A stretch of 64,000 bases of DNA from Citrobacter rodentium NBRC 105723 = DSM 16636 (lineage in GTDB: Bacteria > Pseudomonadota > Gammaproteobacteria > Enterobacterales > Enterobacteriaceae): the NCBI RefSeq assembly GCF_021278985.1, contig NZ_CP082833.1, positions 1,426,001 to 1,490,000 of the forward strand. Direction: 5' to 3'. Positions 8,431 through 17,007 of this stretch are shown here, one piece after another. Under the pieces are notes generated by a model that was not told the origin of the DNA, did no database searches, and was given only the letters and a program-made list of their open reading frames with translations. The translations under genes were made by a program, and so were the position numbers. Within the stretch, counting starts at the first letter, position 1; every line of letters starts with the position of its first letter.

Positions 8431-8634
8431 ATGAAAAACGTGTTTCAGGCACTCGCTGTACTTCTGGCTCTGTTCAGCCTGACGGGCTGCGGCTTAAAAG
8501 GTCCGCTCTATTTCCCGCCAGCCGATAAAAACGCACCGCCGCCGACGAAGCCGGTCGATCCGCAAACGCAATCAACGCTACCCGACCAGAACGATCGGGC
8601 TACGGGTAACGGGCCGACACAGGTGAACTACTGA
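8431..8634 (+). CDS. lptM: LptM (YifL), small outer-membrane lipoprotein
   Basis: 67 residues with a type II signal: hydrophobic stretch 5-18 and lipobox LTGC with Cys20 as the lipidated residue. The mature part is Pro/Asp/Gln-rich and starts CGLKGPLYFPP, a conserved motif. In E. coli, LptM binds the LptDE lipopolysaccharide translocon and favours correct disulfide formation in LptD. It is the first gene of the lptM-dapF-yigA-xerC-yigB-uvrD array, 36 nt upstream of dapF. Confidence 0.95.
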   Translation: MKNVFQALAVLLALFSLTGCGLKGPLYFPPADKNAPPPTKPVDPQTQSTLPDQNDRATGNGPTQVNY

Positions 8635-8670
8635 CGGTGTGTTTCTGTCCCCGCGTGAACGGAGTGAATG

Positions 8671-9495
8671 ATGCAATTCTCTAAAATGCATGGCCTTGGC
8701 AACGATTTTATGGTCGTCGACGCGGTAACGCAGAATGTCTTTTTTTCACCAGAACTGATCCGTCGTTTGTCTGACAGGCATCTTGGGGTGGGGTTTGACC
8801 AGCTGCTGGTGGTGGAGCCGCCCTACGATCCGGAGCTGGATTTTCATTACCGTATTTTTAATGCCGATGGCAGTGAAGTCGCCCAGTGCGGTAACGGCGC
8901 GCGCTGTTTTGCCCGCTTCGTACGCCTGAAAGGGTTGACCAATAAGCGCGATATCCGCGTCAGCACGGCCAATGGCCGAATGGTGCTGAGCGTAACGGAT
9001 GACGAACTGGTGCGCGTCAATATGGGGGAACCCAACTTTGAGCCGTCGCAGGTGCCTTTTCGCGCTAACAAAGCGGAAAAGACCTATATTATGCGCGCGG
9101 CTGAGCAGACCATATTGTGCGGCGTGGTTTCAATGGGCAACCCGCACTGCGTGTTACAGGTCGACAATGTCGACACCGCGGCGGTGGAGACGCTGGGACC
9201 GGTGCTGGAAAGCCATGAACGTTTTCCGGAACGGGCGAATATCGGTTTTATGCAGGTCGTGAAGCGCGAGCATATTCGTTTACGCGTTTACGAGCGCGGC
9301 ACGGGAGAAACGCAGGCCTGCGGCAGCGGCGCGTGCGCGGCGGTCGCCGTTGGCATCCAGCAGGGGCTGCTGGCTGACGAAGTGCGCGTGGAATTAACGG
9401 GCGGTCGCCTTGATATCGTCTGGAAAGGGCCGGGCCATCCGTTATACATGACAGGCCCGGCGACACATGTTTACGACGGGTTTATCCATCTATGA
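8671..9495 (+). CDS. dapF: Diaminopimelate epimerase
   Basis: It converts LL- to meso-diaminopimelate for lysine and peptidoglycan. 274 residues from the second of two adjacent ATGs (8668, 8671); the second has better spacing from the GGAG ahead of it and gives the E. coli length. The two catalytic cysteines are Cys73 in QCGNGARC and the Cys of QACGSGACAA near residue 217, each in one of two mirror-image domains. The stop overlaps yigA by 4 nt. Confidence 0.97.
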   Translation: MQFSKMHGLGNDFMVVDAVTQNVFFSPELIRRLSDRHLGVGFDQLLVVEPPYDPELDFHYRIFNADGSEVAQCGNGARCFARFVRLKGLTNKRDIRVSTANGRMVLSVTDDELVRVNMGEPNFEPSQVPFRANKAEKTYIMRAAEQTILCGVVSMGNPHCVLQVDNVDTAAVETLGPVLESHERFPERANIGFMQVVKREHIRLRVYERGTGETQACGSGACAAVAVGIQQGLLADEVRVELTGGRLDIVWKGPGHPLYMTGPATHVYDGFIHL

Positions 9496-10199
9496 AGCAG
9501 CCAGGAGAAGGACTACAGGAAACGCTTATGGAACTCGATGACCGGGCGGTCGTCGACTATCTGCAAAAGAATCCTGAATTCTTTATCCGCAATGCGCACG
9601 CGGTGGAATCGATGCGCGTTCCCCATCCGGTGCGCGGCACGGTATCGCTTGTTGAGTGGCATATGGCGCGCGCGCGCAACCACATCAACGTTCTTGAAGA
9701 GAACATGTCGCTGCTGATGGCGCAGGCGACCGCCAACGAAAGTCTGTTTTATCGTCTTCTGCATCTGCAGAGCCGTCTGGTTGCGGCGAGCAGTCTGGAC
9801 GATATGCTGATGCGCTTCCATCGCTGGGCGCGCGATCTGGGGCTGGCGGGCGCGACGGTGCGTCTGTTTCCCGACCGCTGGCGGCTTGGCGCGCCGTCGA
9901 GTTACACCCATCTGGCGTTAAGCCGTCAGGCTTTCGAGCCGCTGCGTATTCAGCGTCTCGGGCAGGAGCGGCACTATCTGGGACCGTTAAACGGCCCGGA
10001 ACTGCTGGTGGTGCTGCCGGAAGCCAAAGCTATTGGGTCGGTGGCGATGTCGATGCTGGGGCGTGACGGCGATCTGGGCGTCATTCTGTTCAGCAGCCGC
10101 GATGTGCATCATTACCAGCAGGGGCAGGGCACGCAACTGTTGCAGGAAATAGCGCTGATGATGCCGGATCTGCTGGAGCGCTGGATTGAACGCGTATGA
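9492..10199 (+). CDS. yigA: YigA, DUF484 (GAF-like) protein
   Basis: 235 residues, same length as E. coli YigA. An N-terminal helical part with DYLQKNPEFFIRN is followed by a GAF-like domain; this is the DUF484 family, function unknown. Starts and stops overlap dapF and xerC by 4 nt (ATGA), and the dapF-DUF484-xerC order is conserved widely in gammaproteobacteria, suggesting a link to cell wall or chromosome segregation; that is inference. Confidence 0.93.
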   Translation: MKQPGEGLQETLMELDDRAVVDYLQKNPEFFIRNAHAVESMRVPHPVRGTVSLVEWHMARARNHINVLEENMSLLMAQATANESLFYRLLHLQSRLVAASSLDDMLMRFHRWARDLGLAGATVRLFPDRWRLGAPSSYTHLALSRQAFEPLRIQRLGQERHYLGPLNGPELLVVLPEAKAIGSVAMSMLGRDGDLGVILFSSRDVHHYQQGQGTQLLQEIALMMPDLLERWIERV

Positions 10200-11092
10200 G
10201 CGATTTTCACACCGACGTCGACCGCTTCCTGCGCTATCTCGGCGTGGAGCGGCAGCTTAGCCCCATTACCTTAAAGAATTATCAGCGCCAGCTTGACGCT
10301 ATCATCGCCCTCGCCGCAGAGGCGGGACTGGAGAGCTGGCAGCAGTGTGACGCCGCGATGGTGCGCAGTTTCGCGGTGCGTAGCCGTCGTAAAGGGCTTG
10401 GTCCCGCCAGCCTGGCGTTACGTCTTTCCGCGCTGCGCAGTTTCTTTGACTGGATAGTCAGCGAAGGCAAACTGAATGCTAACCCGGCGAAAGGCGTTTC
10501 GGCGCCTAAGGCCCCGCGCCATCTGCCGAAAAATATCGACGTCGACGACGTGAACCGCCTGCTGGATATTGACCTTAACGATCCGCTCGCCGTGCGCGAC
10601 CGGGCGATGCTGGAGGTGATGTACGGCGCGGGGCTGCGTTTGTCGGAACTGGTGGGGCTGGATATCAATCATCTCGATCTCGACACCGGCGAAGTATGGG
10701 TAATGGGCAAAGGCAGCAAAGAGCGCCGTCTGCCGATTGGCCGTAACGCGGTGGCGTGGATCGAACACTGGCTGGATCTGCGCGGGCTGTTTGGCTGCGA
10801 GGAAAACGCGCTGTTCCTGTCGAAACTCGGCAAGCGTATTTCCGCGCGTAATGTGCAAAAGCGCTTCGCTGAGTGGGGCATTAAGCAAGGGCTGAACAGC
10901 CATGTGCATCCCCACAAATTACGCCACTCCTTTGCGACCCACATGCTGGAGTCGAGCGGCGACCTGCGTGGCGTACAGGAGCTGTTGGGGCACGCTAACC
11001 TCTCCACCACGCAGATCTATACACACCTTGATTTTCAACACCTTGCCTCGGTGTACGATGCGGCGCATCCGCGCGCCAAACGGGGGAAATAA
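10196..11092 (+). CDS. xerC: Tyrosine recombinase XerC
   Basis: 298 residues. The N-terminal SAM-like core-binding domain (about 1-100) is followed by the catalytic domain with Arg in GAGLRLSEL, Lys in GKGSKERRLPI, the HKLRHSFATH box, the His of LGHANL and the nucleophile Tyr in TTQIYTHLD. With XerD it resolves chromosome dimers at dif under FtsK control. It overlaps yigA by 4 nt and yigB by 1 nt. Confidence 0.98.
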   Translation: MSDFHTDVDRFLRYLGVERQLSPITLKNYQRQLDAIIALAAEAGLESWQQCDAAMVRSFAVRSRRKGLGPASLALRLSALRSFFDWIVSEGKLNANPAKGVSAPKAPRHLPKNIDVDDVNRLLDIDLNDPLAVRDRAMLEVMYGAGLRLSELVGLDINHLDLDTGEVWVMGKGSKERRLPIGRNAVAWIEHWLDLRGLFGCEENALFLSKLGKRISARNVQKRFAEWGIKQGLNSHVHPHKLRHSFATHMLESSGDLRGVQELLGHANLSTTQIYTHLDFQHLASVYDAAHPRAKRGK

Positions 11093-11808
11093 TGCGTTTT
11101 TACCGCTCCTTAGGGCAGATCAGTGCGATCACCTTCGATCTCGATGACACCCTGTATGATAACCGTCCGGTTATCCTGCGCACCGAGCAGGAAGCGCTCG
11201 CCTTTGTGCAAAGTTATCACCCGGCGCTGCGCACGATTCAGAACGCCGATCTGCAACAGCTGCGTCAGGTGGTGCGGGAAGCGGAGCCGGAGATCTATCA
11301 CGATGTCACCCGCTGGCGACACCGTGCGGTGGAGCAGGCGATGCTCAACGCGGGCCTTTCGGCGGAAGAAGCGGCGGCTGGCGCTAACGCCGCGATGATA
11401 AACTTTGCCAAATGGCGCAGTCAGGTGGACGTTCCCGCGGAAACCCACGACACGCTGAAAGCGTTAGCGAAGAAGTGGCCGCTGGTGGCGATCACTAACG
11501 GCAACGCCCGGCCGGAACTGTTTGGTCTTGGCGACTACTTTACCTTTGTGTTGCGTGCCGGTCCGGACGGGCGTTCAAAGCCGTTCAGCGACATGTACCT
11601 GCTGGCGGCGGAAAAGCTCAACCTGCCGCCCGGCGGGATCCTGCACGTCGGCGACGATTTGACCACCGACGTTGCCGGGGCGATCCGCAGCGGTTTGCAG
11701 GCCTGCTGGATCAAACCGCAAAATGCCGACCTGATGCAGACGTTTGATAGTCGATTGCTGCCGCATATGGAAATTTCGCGGTTGGCATCTCTGACCTCGC
11801 TGATATAA
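11092..11808 (+). CDS. yigB: YigB, HAD-family FMN phosphatase
   Basis: 238 residues. HAD motif I is FDLDDTLYDN near residue 18, motif II is in AITNGNA, and the C-terminal GDDLTTDVAGA carries the metal-binding aspartates of motif IV. E. coli YigB dephosphorylates FMN to riboflavin. Its start overlaps the xerC stop (TAATG). The uvrD promoter starts within its last codons. Confidence 0.95.
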   Translation: MRFYRSLGQISAITFDLDDTLYDNRPVILRTEQEALAFVQSYHPALRTIQNADLQQLRQVVREAEPEIYHDVTRWRHRAVEQAMLNAGLSAEEAAAGANAAMINFAKWRSQVDVPAETHDTLKALAKKWPLVAITNGNARPELFGLGDYFTFVLRAGPDGRSKPFSDMYLLAAEKLNLPPGGILHVGDDLTTDVAGAIRSGLQACWIKPQNADLMQTFDSRLLPHMEISRLASLTSLI

Positions 11809-11809
11809 T
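11782..11809 (+). promoter_or_regulatory. uvrD promoter
   Basis: TTGGCA (11782-11787), a 16-nt spacer and a consensus TATAAT (11804-11809) in the 3' end of yigB. Transcription should start near 11816, just ahead of the LexA box. Confidence 0.85.
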
Positions 11810-11818
11810 CGTCAACAG

Positions 11819-11838
11819 TTCTGTATAAATTCCCAGGC
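11819..11838 (+). promoter_or_regulatory. LexA (SOS) operator of uvrD
   Basis: CTG-N10-CAG at 11821-11836 with an AT-rich centre. It lies at the expected start of transcription, so bound LexA would block uvrD. In E. coli uvrD is an SOS gene with a box at the same place. Confidence 0.9.
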
Positions 11839-11841
11839 ATT

Positions 11842-11915
11842 CTGGCGGATGGCGCTGCGCTTATCCGCCCTACGACAACGCAGGTCCGGTAAGCGAAGCG
11901 CCACCGGGCGGTTTC
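11842..11915. repeat. BIME (two inverted REPs) in the uvrD leader
   Basis: A REP unit (ctggcggatggcgctgcgct...) at about 11842-11875 is followed by an inverted unit (ccggtaagcgaagcgccacc...) at about 11886-11915. The pair lies between the LexA box and the uvrD start codon and so would be transcribed as part of the uvrD 5' leader. Confidence 0.8.
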
Positions 11916-11944
11916 TGATTTCATGTTTTTACGCGGCGGTGCCA

Positions 11945-14107
11945 ATGGACGTTTCTTACCTGCTTGACAGCCTCAATGATAAACAGCGTGAAGCGGTGGC
12001 CGCGCCACGTAGCAACATGCTGGTGCTCGCGGGGGCGGGGAGCGGTAAAACCCGCGTGCTGGTGCACCGCATTGCCTGGCTGCTGACCGTGGAGAACAAC
12101 TCGCCCTATTCGATTATGGCGGTGACCTTCACCAACAAGGCGGCGGCGGAGATGCGCCACCGTATCGGCCAACTGATGGGCACCAGCCAGGGCGGGATGT
12201 GGGTCGGCACCTTCCACGGGCTGGCGCACCGGCTGCTGCGCGCGCACCATATGGACGCGAACCTGCCGCAGGATTTCCAGATCCTCGACAGCGAAGATCA
12301 GCTGCGTTTGCTCAAACGTCTGATGAAGGCGATGAACCTCGACGACAAGCAGTGGCCGCCGCGCCAGGCGATGTGGTACATCAACGGCCAGAAAGATGAA
12401 GGGCTGCGTCCGCATCATCTGCAAAGCTTCGGTAATCCGGTGGAACAGACCTGGCAGAAGGTGTATCAGGCCTATCAGGAGGCGTGCGATCGCGCCGGGC
12501 TGGTGGATTTCGCCGAGCTGCTGCTGCGCGCCCATGAGCTGTGGCTCAACAAACCGCACATTCTCCAGCACTACCGCGAGCGGTTCACCAATATCCTGGT
12601 GGACGAATTCCAGGATACCAACAACATTCAGTACGCCTGGGTGCGCCTGCTGGCGGGCGATACCGGTAAGGTGATGATCGTCGGCGATGACGATCAGTCG
12701 ATCTACGGCTGGCGCGGCGCGCAGGTGGAAAACATCCAGCGCTTCCTCAACGACTTCCCCGGCGCGCAGACCATTCGTCTGGAACAGAACTACCGTTCGA
12801 CCAGCAATATCCTCAGCGCGGCCAACGCCCTGATTGAGAACAACAACGGGCGTCTGGGCAAAAAACTGTGGACCGACGGCGTCGACGGCGAGCCGATTTC
12901 GCTCTACTGCGCGTTTAACGAACTGGACGAAGCGCGCTTTGTGGTTAACCGCATCAAGACCTGGCAGGACAACGGCGGGGCGCTTGAGCAGTGCGCCATC
13001 CTCTATCGCAGCAACGCTCAGTCGCGCGTACTGGAAGAGGCTTTGCTGCAGGCGAGTATGCCGTACCGGATCTATGGCGGTATGCGCTTCTTCGAACGCC
13101 AGGAGATTAAAGACGCGCTTTCTTATCTGCGCCTGATCGCCAACCGTAATGACGACGCCGCCTTTGAACGCGTGGTGAATACCCCGACCCGCGGAATTGG
13201 CGATCGGACTCTGGACGTGGTGCGCCAGACCTCGCGCGATCGTCAGCTTACGCTGTGGCAGGCCTGTCGCGAGCTGTTGCAGGAGAAAGCGCTGGCCGGA
13301 CGCGCCGCCAGCGCGCTGCAACGCTTTATGGAGCTTATCGACGCGCTGGCGCAGGAAACCGCCGATATGCCGCTGCACGTACAGACCGATCGGGTCATCA
13401 GAGACTCCGGCCTGCGCACCATGTACGAGCAGGAGAAAGGCGAGAAGGGGCAGACCCGTATTGAAAACTTAGAGGAACTGGTGACGGCGACGCGCCAGTT
13501 CAGCTACAACGAAGAAGACGAAGATTTAATGCCGTTGCAGGCGTTTCTCTCGCACGCGGCGCTGGAAGCGGGCGAAGGGCAGGCGGATACCTGGCAGGAT
13601 GCGGTGCAGTTAATGACCCTGCACTCGGCGAAAGGGCTGGAGTTCCCGCAGGTGTTTATCGTCGGGATGGAAGAGGGGATGTTCCCGAGCCAGATGTCGC
13701 TCGATGAAGGCGGTCGTCTGGAAGAGGAGCGCCGTCTGGCCTACGTTGGCGTCACCCGCGCGATGCAAAAACTCACCTTAACTTATGCCGAAACGCGCCG
13801 TCTGTACGGCAAAGAGGTCTATCATCGCCCGTCGCGCTTTATCGGCGAGCTGCCGGAAGAGTGTGTGGAGGAAGTTCGCCTGCGCGCCACGGTCAGCCGA
13901 CCGGTGAGCCATCAGCGGATGGGCACACCCATTGCGGAAAACGATACCGGCTACAAGCTGGGCCAGCGCGTGCGTCATGCGAAGTTCGGCGAAGGCACCA
14001 TCGTGAATCTGGAAGGCAGCGGCGAGCACAGCCGTTTGCAGGTCGCCTTCCAGGGGCAGGGGATCAAATGGCTGGTCGCTGCCTACGCGAAGCTGGAAAC
14101 GGTTTGA
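11945..14107 (+). CDS. uvrD: DNA helicase II (UvrD)
   Basis: 720 residues from ATG 11945, the E. coli length; an upstream in-frame extension through the BIME to 11849 is not supported. Superfamily 1A helicase: Walker A GAGSGKT at about 29-35, motif Ia FTNKAAAEM, motif II VDEFQDTN, motif III DDDQSIYGWRGA, motif IV and V regions (TLHSAKGLEF), motif VI VGVTRAM, and a C-terminal Tudor-like RNA-polymerase-binding domain. It unwinds DNA 3' to 5' in nucleotide-excision and mismatch repair, displaces RecA and pulls back stalled RNA polymerase. SOS-regulated. Confidence 0.98.
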   Translation: MDVSYLLDSLNDKQREAVAAPRSNMLVLAGAGSGKTRVLVHRIAWLLTVENNSPYSIMAVTFTNKAAAEMRHRIGQLMGTSQGGMWVGTFHGLAHRLLRAHHMDANLPQDFQILDSEDQLRLLKRLMKAMNLDDKQWPPRQAMWYINGQKDEGLRPHHLQSFGNPVEQTWQKVYQAYQEACDRAGLVDFAELLLRAHELWLNKPHILQHYRERFTNILVDEFQDTNNIQYAWVRLLAGDTGKVMIVGDDDQSIYGWRGAQVENIQRFLNDFPGAQTIRLEQNYRSTSNILSAANALIENNNGRLGKKLWTDGVDGEPISLYCAFNELDEARFVVNRIKTWQDNGGALEQCAILYRSNAQSRVLEEALLQASMPYRIYGGMRFFERQEIKDALSYLRLIANRNDDAAFERVVNTPTRGIGDRTLDVVRQTSRDRQLTLWQACRELLQEKALAGRAASALQRFMELIDALAQETADMPLHVQTDRVIRDSGLRTMYEQEKGEKGQTRIENLEELVTATRQFSYNEEDEDLMPLQAFLSHAALEAGEGQADTWQDAVQLMTLHSAKGLEFPQVFIVGMEEGMFPSQMSLDEGGRLEEERRLAYVGVTRAMQKLTLTYAETRRLYGKEVYHRPSRFIGELPEECVEEVRLRATVSRPVSHQRMGTPIAENDTGYKLGQRVRHAKFGEGTIVNLEGSGEHSRLQVAFQGQGIKWLVAAYAKLETV

Positions 14108-14108
14108 T

Positions 14109-14140
14109 TGCCTGATGGCGCTATGCTTATCAGGCCTACG
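14109..14140. repeat. REP element downstream of uvrD
   Basis: Palindromic unit with TGCCTGAT and ATCAGGCC arms. Its right arm continues as ATCAGGCCTACGTG (14129-14142), which agrees with the target guide of the insertion-element RNA at 13 of 14 positions. Confidence 0.8.
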
Positions 14141-14160
14141 TGAAGCGTAATATTTTGATT

Positions 14161-14198
14161 TGTAGGCCGGATAAGGCGTTTACGCCGCCATCCGGCAT
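14161..14198. repeat. REP element downstream of uvrD, second unit
   Basis: TGTAGGCCGGATAAGGCG and CGCCATCCGGCA arms, inverted relative to the unit at 14109; together they form a BIME. Confidence 0.82.
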
Positions 14199-14337
14199 GG
14201 ATGTCGTACGCTTATCAGGTTTACCCTTTTCCCCGGCAGACTGCCGCTTAATATTCTGAAATCATAGATAAATCCCCCTGCTCTGCTAACCTTTTTGTAT
14301 AAGGGGAAATTATTACTTTTTCGCGTTCCGTTGCGTG

Positions 14338-14366
14338 TTGACGCCATATTGCCGCTGGCGTAACAT
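14338..14366 (+). promoter_or_regulatory. corA promoter
   Basis: TTGACG (14338-14343), 17-nt spacer, TAACAT (14361-14366). Transcription from about 14373 would give a leader of roughly 230 nt before corA. Confidence 0.75.
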
Positions 14367-14398
14367 GCGCGCACGATTACGCTATGAGGACATTCGCC

Positions 14399-14455
14399 TT
14401 GGACACACCCAGTAGATACTGGCTCACTATCCTGTCATCCAGGATCAACTCCTAA
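14399..14455 (+). CDS. corL: CorL-type leader peptide upstream of corA
   Basis: A short reading frame of 18 codons (L/M DTPSRYWLTILSSRINS) from TTG 14399 to TAA 14455, preceded by ATGAGGA with good Shine-Dalgarno spacing. An in-frame ATG at 14384 would give 23 residues but has no ribosome site. In Salmonella, translation of a short leader frame (corL) controls Rho-dependent termination in the corA leader; this frame occupies the same position. It ends at the base of a strong hairpin (CTAAGGCTATC pairs with GATAGCCTTAG, about 14452-14483). The exact start is uncertain. Confidence 0.6.
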   Translation: MDTPSRYWLTILSSRINS

Positions 14456-14483
14456 GGCTATCCCTTTTTGCTGATAGCCTTAG
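14452..14483 (+). promoter_or_regulatory. corA leader hairpin
   Basis: CTAAGGCTATC and GATAGCCTTAG form an 11-bp stem directly overlapping the corL stop codon. There is no T run after it, so it is better read as a regulatory structure than as an intrinsic terminator. Confidence 0.7.
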
Positions 14484-14606
14484 CGGTTGTCAGCGACCTG
14501 TATTCTTTCCCGTCGCGCTGAGTCAGGCTTTTATGGTCTGAAACCCAATTTGTTTCTGTGTGCCCACCGAACTGTCCGATATTTTTAAGCATTGGGAGTC
14601 CCGGTC

Positions 14607-15557
14607 ATGCTGAGCGCATTTCAACTGGAAAACAATCGACTGAGCCGGCTGGAAGTCGAAGAATCACAAACCCTGATTGACGCCGTATGGGTCGACCTTG
14701 TCGAACCGGACGACGACGAGCGTCTGCGCGTACAATCGGAGCTGGGCCAGAGCCTGGCGACCCGCCCTGAACTGGAAGACATCGAAGCCTCCGCGCGTTT
14801 TTTTGAAGATGAGGATGGTCTGCACATCCACTCCTTTTTCTTCTTTGAAGATGCGGAGGATCACGCCGGTAACTCAACGGTGGCGTTCACCATCCGCGAT
14901 GGCCGTCTGTTTACCCTGCGCGAGCGCGAGCTACCGGCGTTCCGGCTGTATCGTATGCGCGCCCGTAGCCAGGCGATGATCGACGGCAACGCTTACGAAC
15001 TGCTGCTCGATCTGTTCGAAACCAAAATCGAACAGCTGGCGGATGAAATTGAAAATATTTACAGCGACCTGGAGCAGCTCAGCCGTGTGATCATGGAAGG
15101 GCATCAGGGCGATGAGTATGACGAGGCGCTCTCCACCCTGGCGGAGCTGGAAGATATCGGCTGGAAGGTGCGTCTGTGTCTGATGGATACCCAGCGCGCG
15201 CTGAATTTCCTGGTGCGCAAAGCGCGTCTGCCGGGCGGTCAGCTGGAGCAGGCGCGGGAGATCCTGCGCGATATCGAGTCTCTGCTGCCGCACAATGAAT
15301 CGCTGTTCCAGAAGGTCAACTTCCTGATGCAGGCGGCGATGGGTTTTATCAACATTGAGCAGAACCGCATCATCAAGATCTTCTCGGTGGTTTCCGTGGT
15401 GTTCCTGCCGCCGACGCTGGTGGCCTCCAGCTACGGGATGAACTTTGAGTTTATGCCGGAGCTGAAGTGGAGCTTCGGTTATCCTGGCGCGATTATTTTT
15501 ATGATCCTCGCCGGACTGGCGCCGTATCTGTACTTTAAGCGGAAGAACTGGCTTTGA
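14607..15557 (+). CDS. corA: Magnesium/cobalt/nickel channel CorA
   Basis: 316 residues from ATG 14607 (GGGAG 8 nt upstream); an upstream in-frame TTG at 14592 lies inside the ribosome site. A large acidic cytoplasmic domain leads into a long pore helix and two C-terminal membrane helices joined by the selectivity motif YGMN. The C-terminus is basic (FKRKNWL). It is the main constitutive magnesium channel, a homopentamer in the inner membrane gated by cytoplasmic magnesium. The leader suggests post-initiation control. Confidence 0.98.
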   Translation: MLSAFQLENNRLSRLEVEESQTLIDAVWVDLVEPDDDERLRVQSELGQSLATRPELEDIEASARFFEDEDGLHIHSFFFFEDAEDHAGNSTVAFTIRDGRLFTLRERELPAFRLYRMRARSQAMIDGNAYELLLDLFETKIEQLADEIENIYSDLEQLSRVIMEGHQGDEYDEALSTLAELEDIGWKVRLCLMDTQRALNFLVRKARLPGGQLEQAREILRDIESLLPHNESLFQKVNFLMQAAMGFINIEQNRIIKIFSVVSVVFLPPTLVASSYGMNFEFMPELKWSFGYPGAIIFMILAGLAPYLYFKRKNWL

Positions 15558-15561
15558 TATT

Positions 15562-15630
15562 CCGCCCGGTGGCGTTGCGCTTACCGGGCCTACGCTCCCT
15601 CATGCCGGATGGCGCTGCGCTTATCCGGCC
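15562..15630. repeat. BIME left part, interrupted by the insertion element
   Basis: Two REP units (about 15562-15592 and 15603-15630) separated by acgctccctc. The second stops at ATCCGGC-CT, where the insertion element begins. The array resumes at 16911 with CT-ACGTCCCTC, so removing the element restores a regular BIME period. Confidence 0.85.
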
Positions 15631-15639
15631 TTGTATTAT
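15630..15639 (+). promoter_or_regulatory. Left core and -10 half of the junction promoter
   Basis: CT core (15630-15631) followed by TG and TATTAT (15634-15639). In the linear insert there is no -35 at the right distance from the element; in a circular form the right end supplies TTGCAG 17 nt upstream. Confidence 0.75.
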
Positions 15640-15645
15640 CCCTTC

Positions 15646-16805
<1,160 letters not shown>

Positions 16806-16823
16806 AATATGGTGGAAGGGATG

Positions 16824-16847
16824 AAAAAACAGCGCCTGACGGCGCTG
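16824..16847 (-). terminator. Leftward terminator in the right end of the insertion element
   Basis: Read on the minus strand, CAGCGCC-GTCA-GGCGCTG (16830-16847) is a perfect 7-bp stem followed by TTTTTT. It faces transcription coming from rarD, which reads toward the element, and would stop it before the recombinase and bridge RNA. Confidence 0.8.
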
Positions 16848-16891
16848 TGACTGGTATGCCTGCAATCCGGTAAGGCGGAAAATAAAAAAGC

Positions 16892-16912
16892 TTGCAGGCG
16901 ATAACAGTATCT
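16892..16912 (+). promoter_or_regulatory. Right donor end, core, and -35 half of the junction promoter
   Basis: TTGCAG (16892-16897) lies 13 nt from the end of the element, ACAGTAT (16904-16910) is the left-donor half, and CT (16911-16912) is the core. When circularised, TTGCAG is placed exactly 17 nt from TATTAT of the left end. Confidence 0.75.
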
Positions 16913-17005
16913 ACGTCCCTCATATCCGGTGGCGTTTCGCTTATCCGGCTCACAAGTGCACGTTAATGTAGGCCGGATAAGGCGCAGCCGCCATCCGGCG
17001 GAAGG
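16913..17005. repeat. BIME right part between the insertion element and rarD
   Basis: The interrupted REP continues (ACGTCCCTC) and is followed by a REP at about 16923-16952 and an inverted REP at about 16975-17003 (TGTAGGCCGGATAAGG...CCATCCGGC). Confidence 0.8.
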
Positions 17006-17007
17006 CG

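Noticed and set aside
11921..13378. A 485-codon open frame antisense to uvrD
   Set aside because: A GC-rich shadow of a strongly conserved gene, with no ribosome site and no family resemblance.
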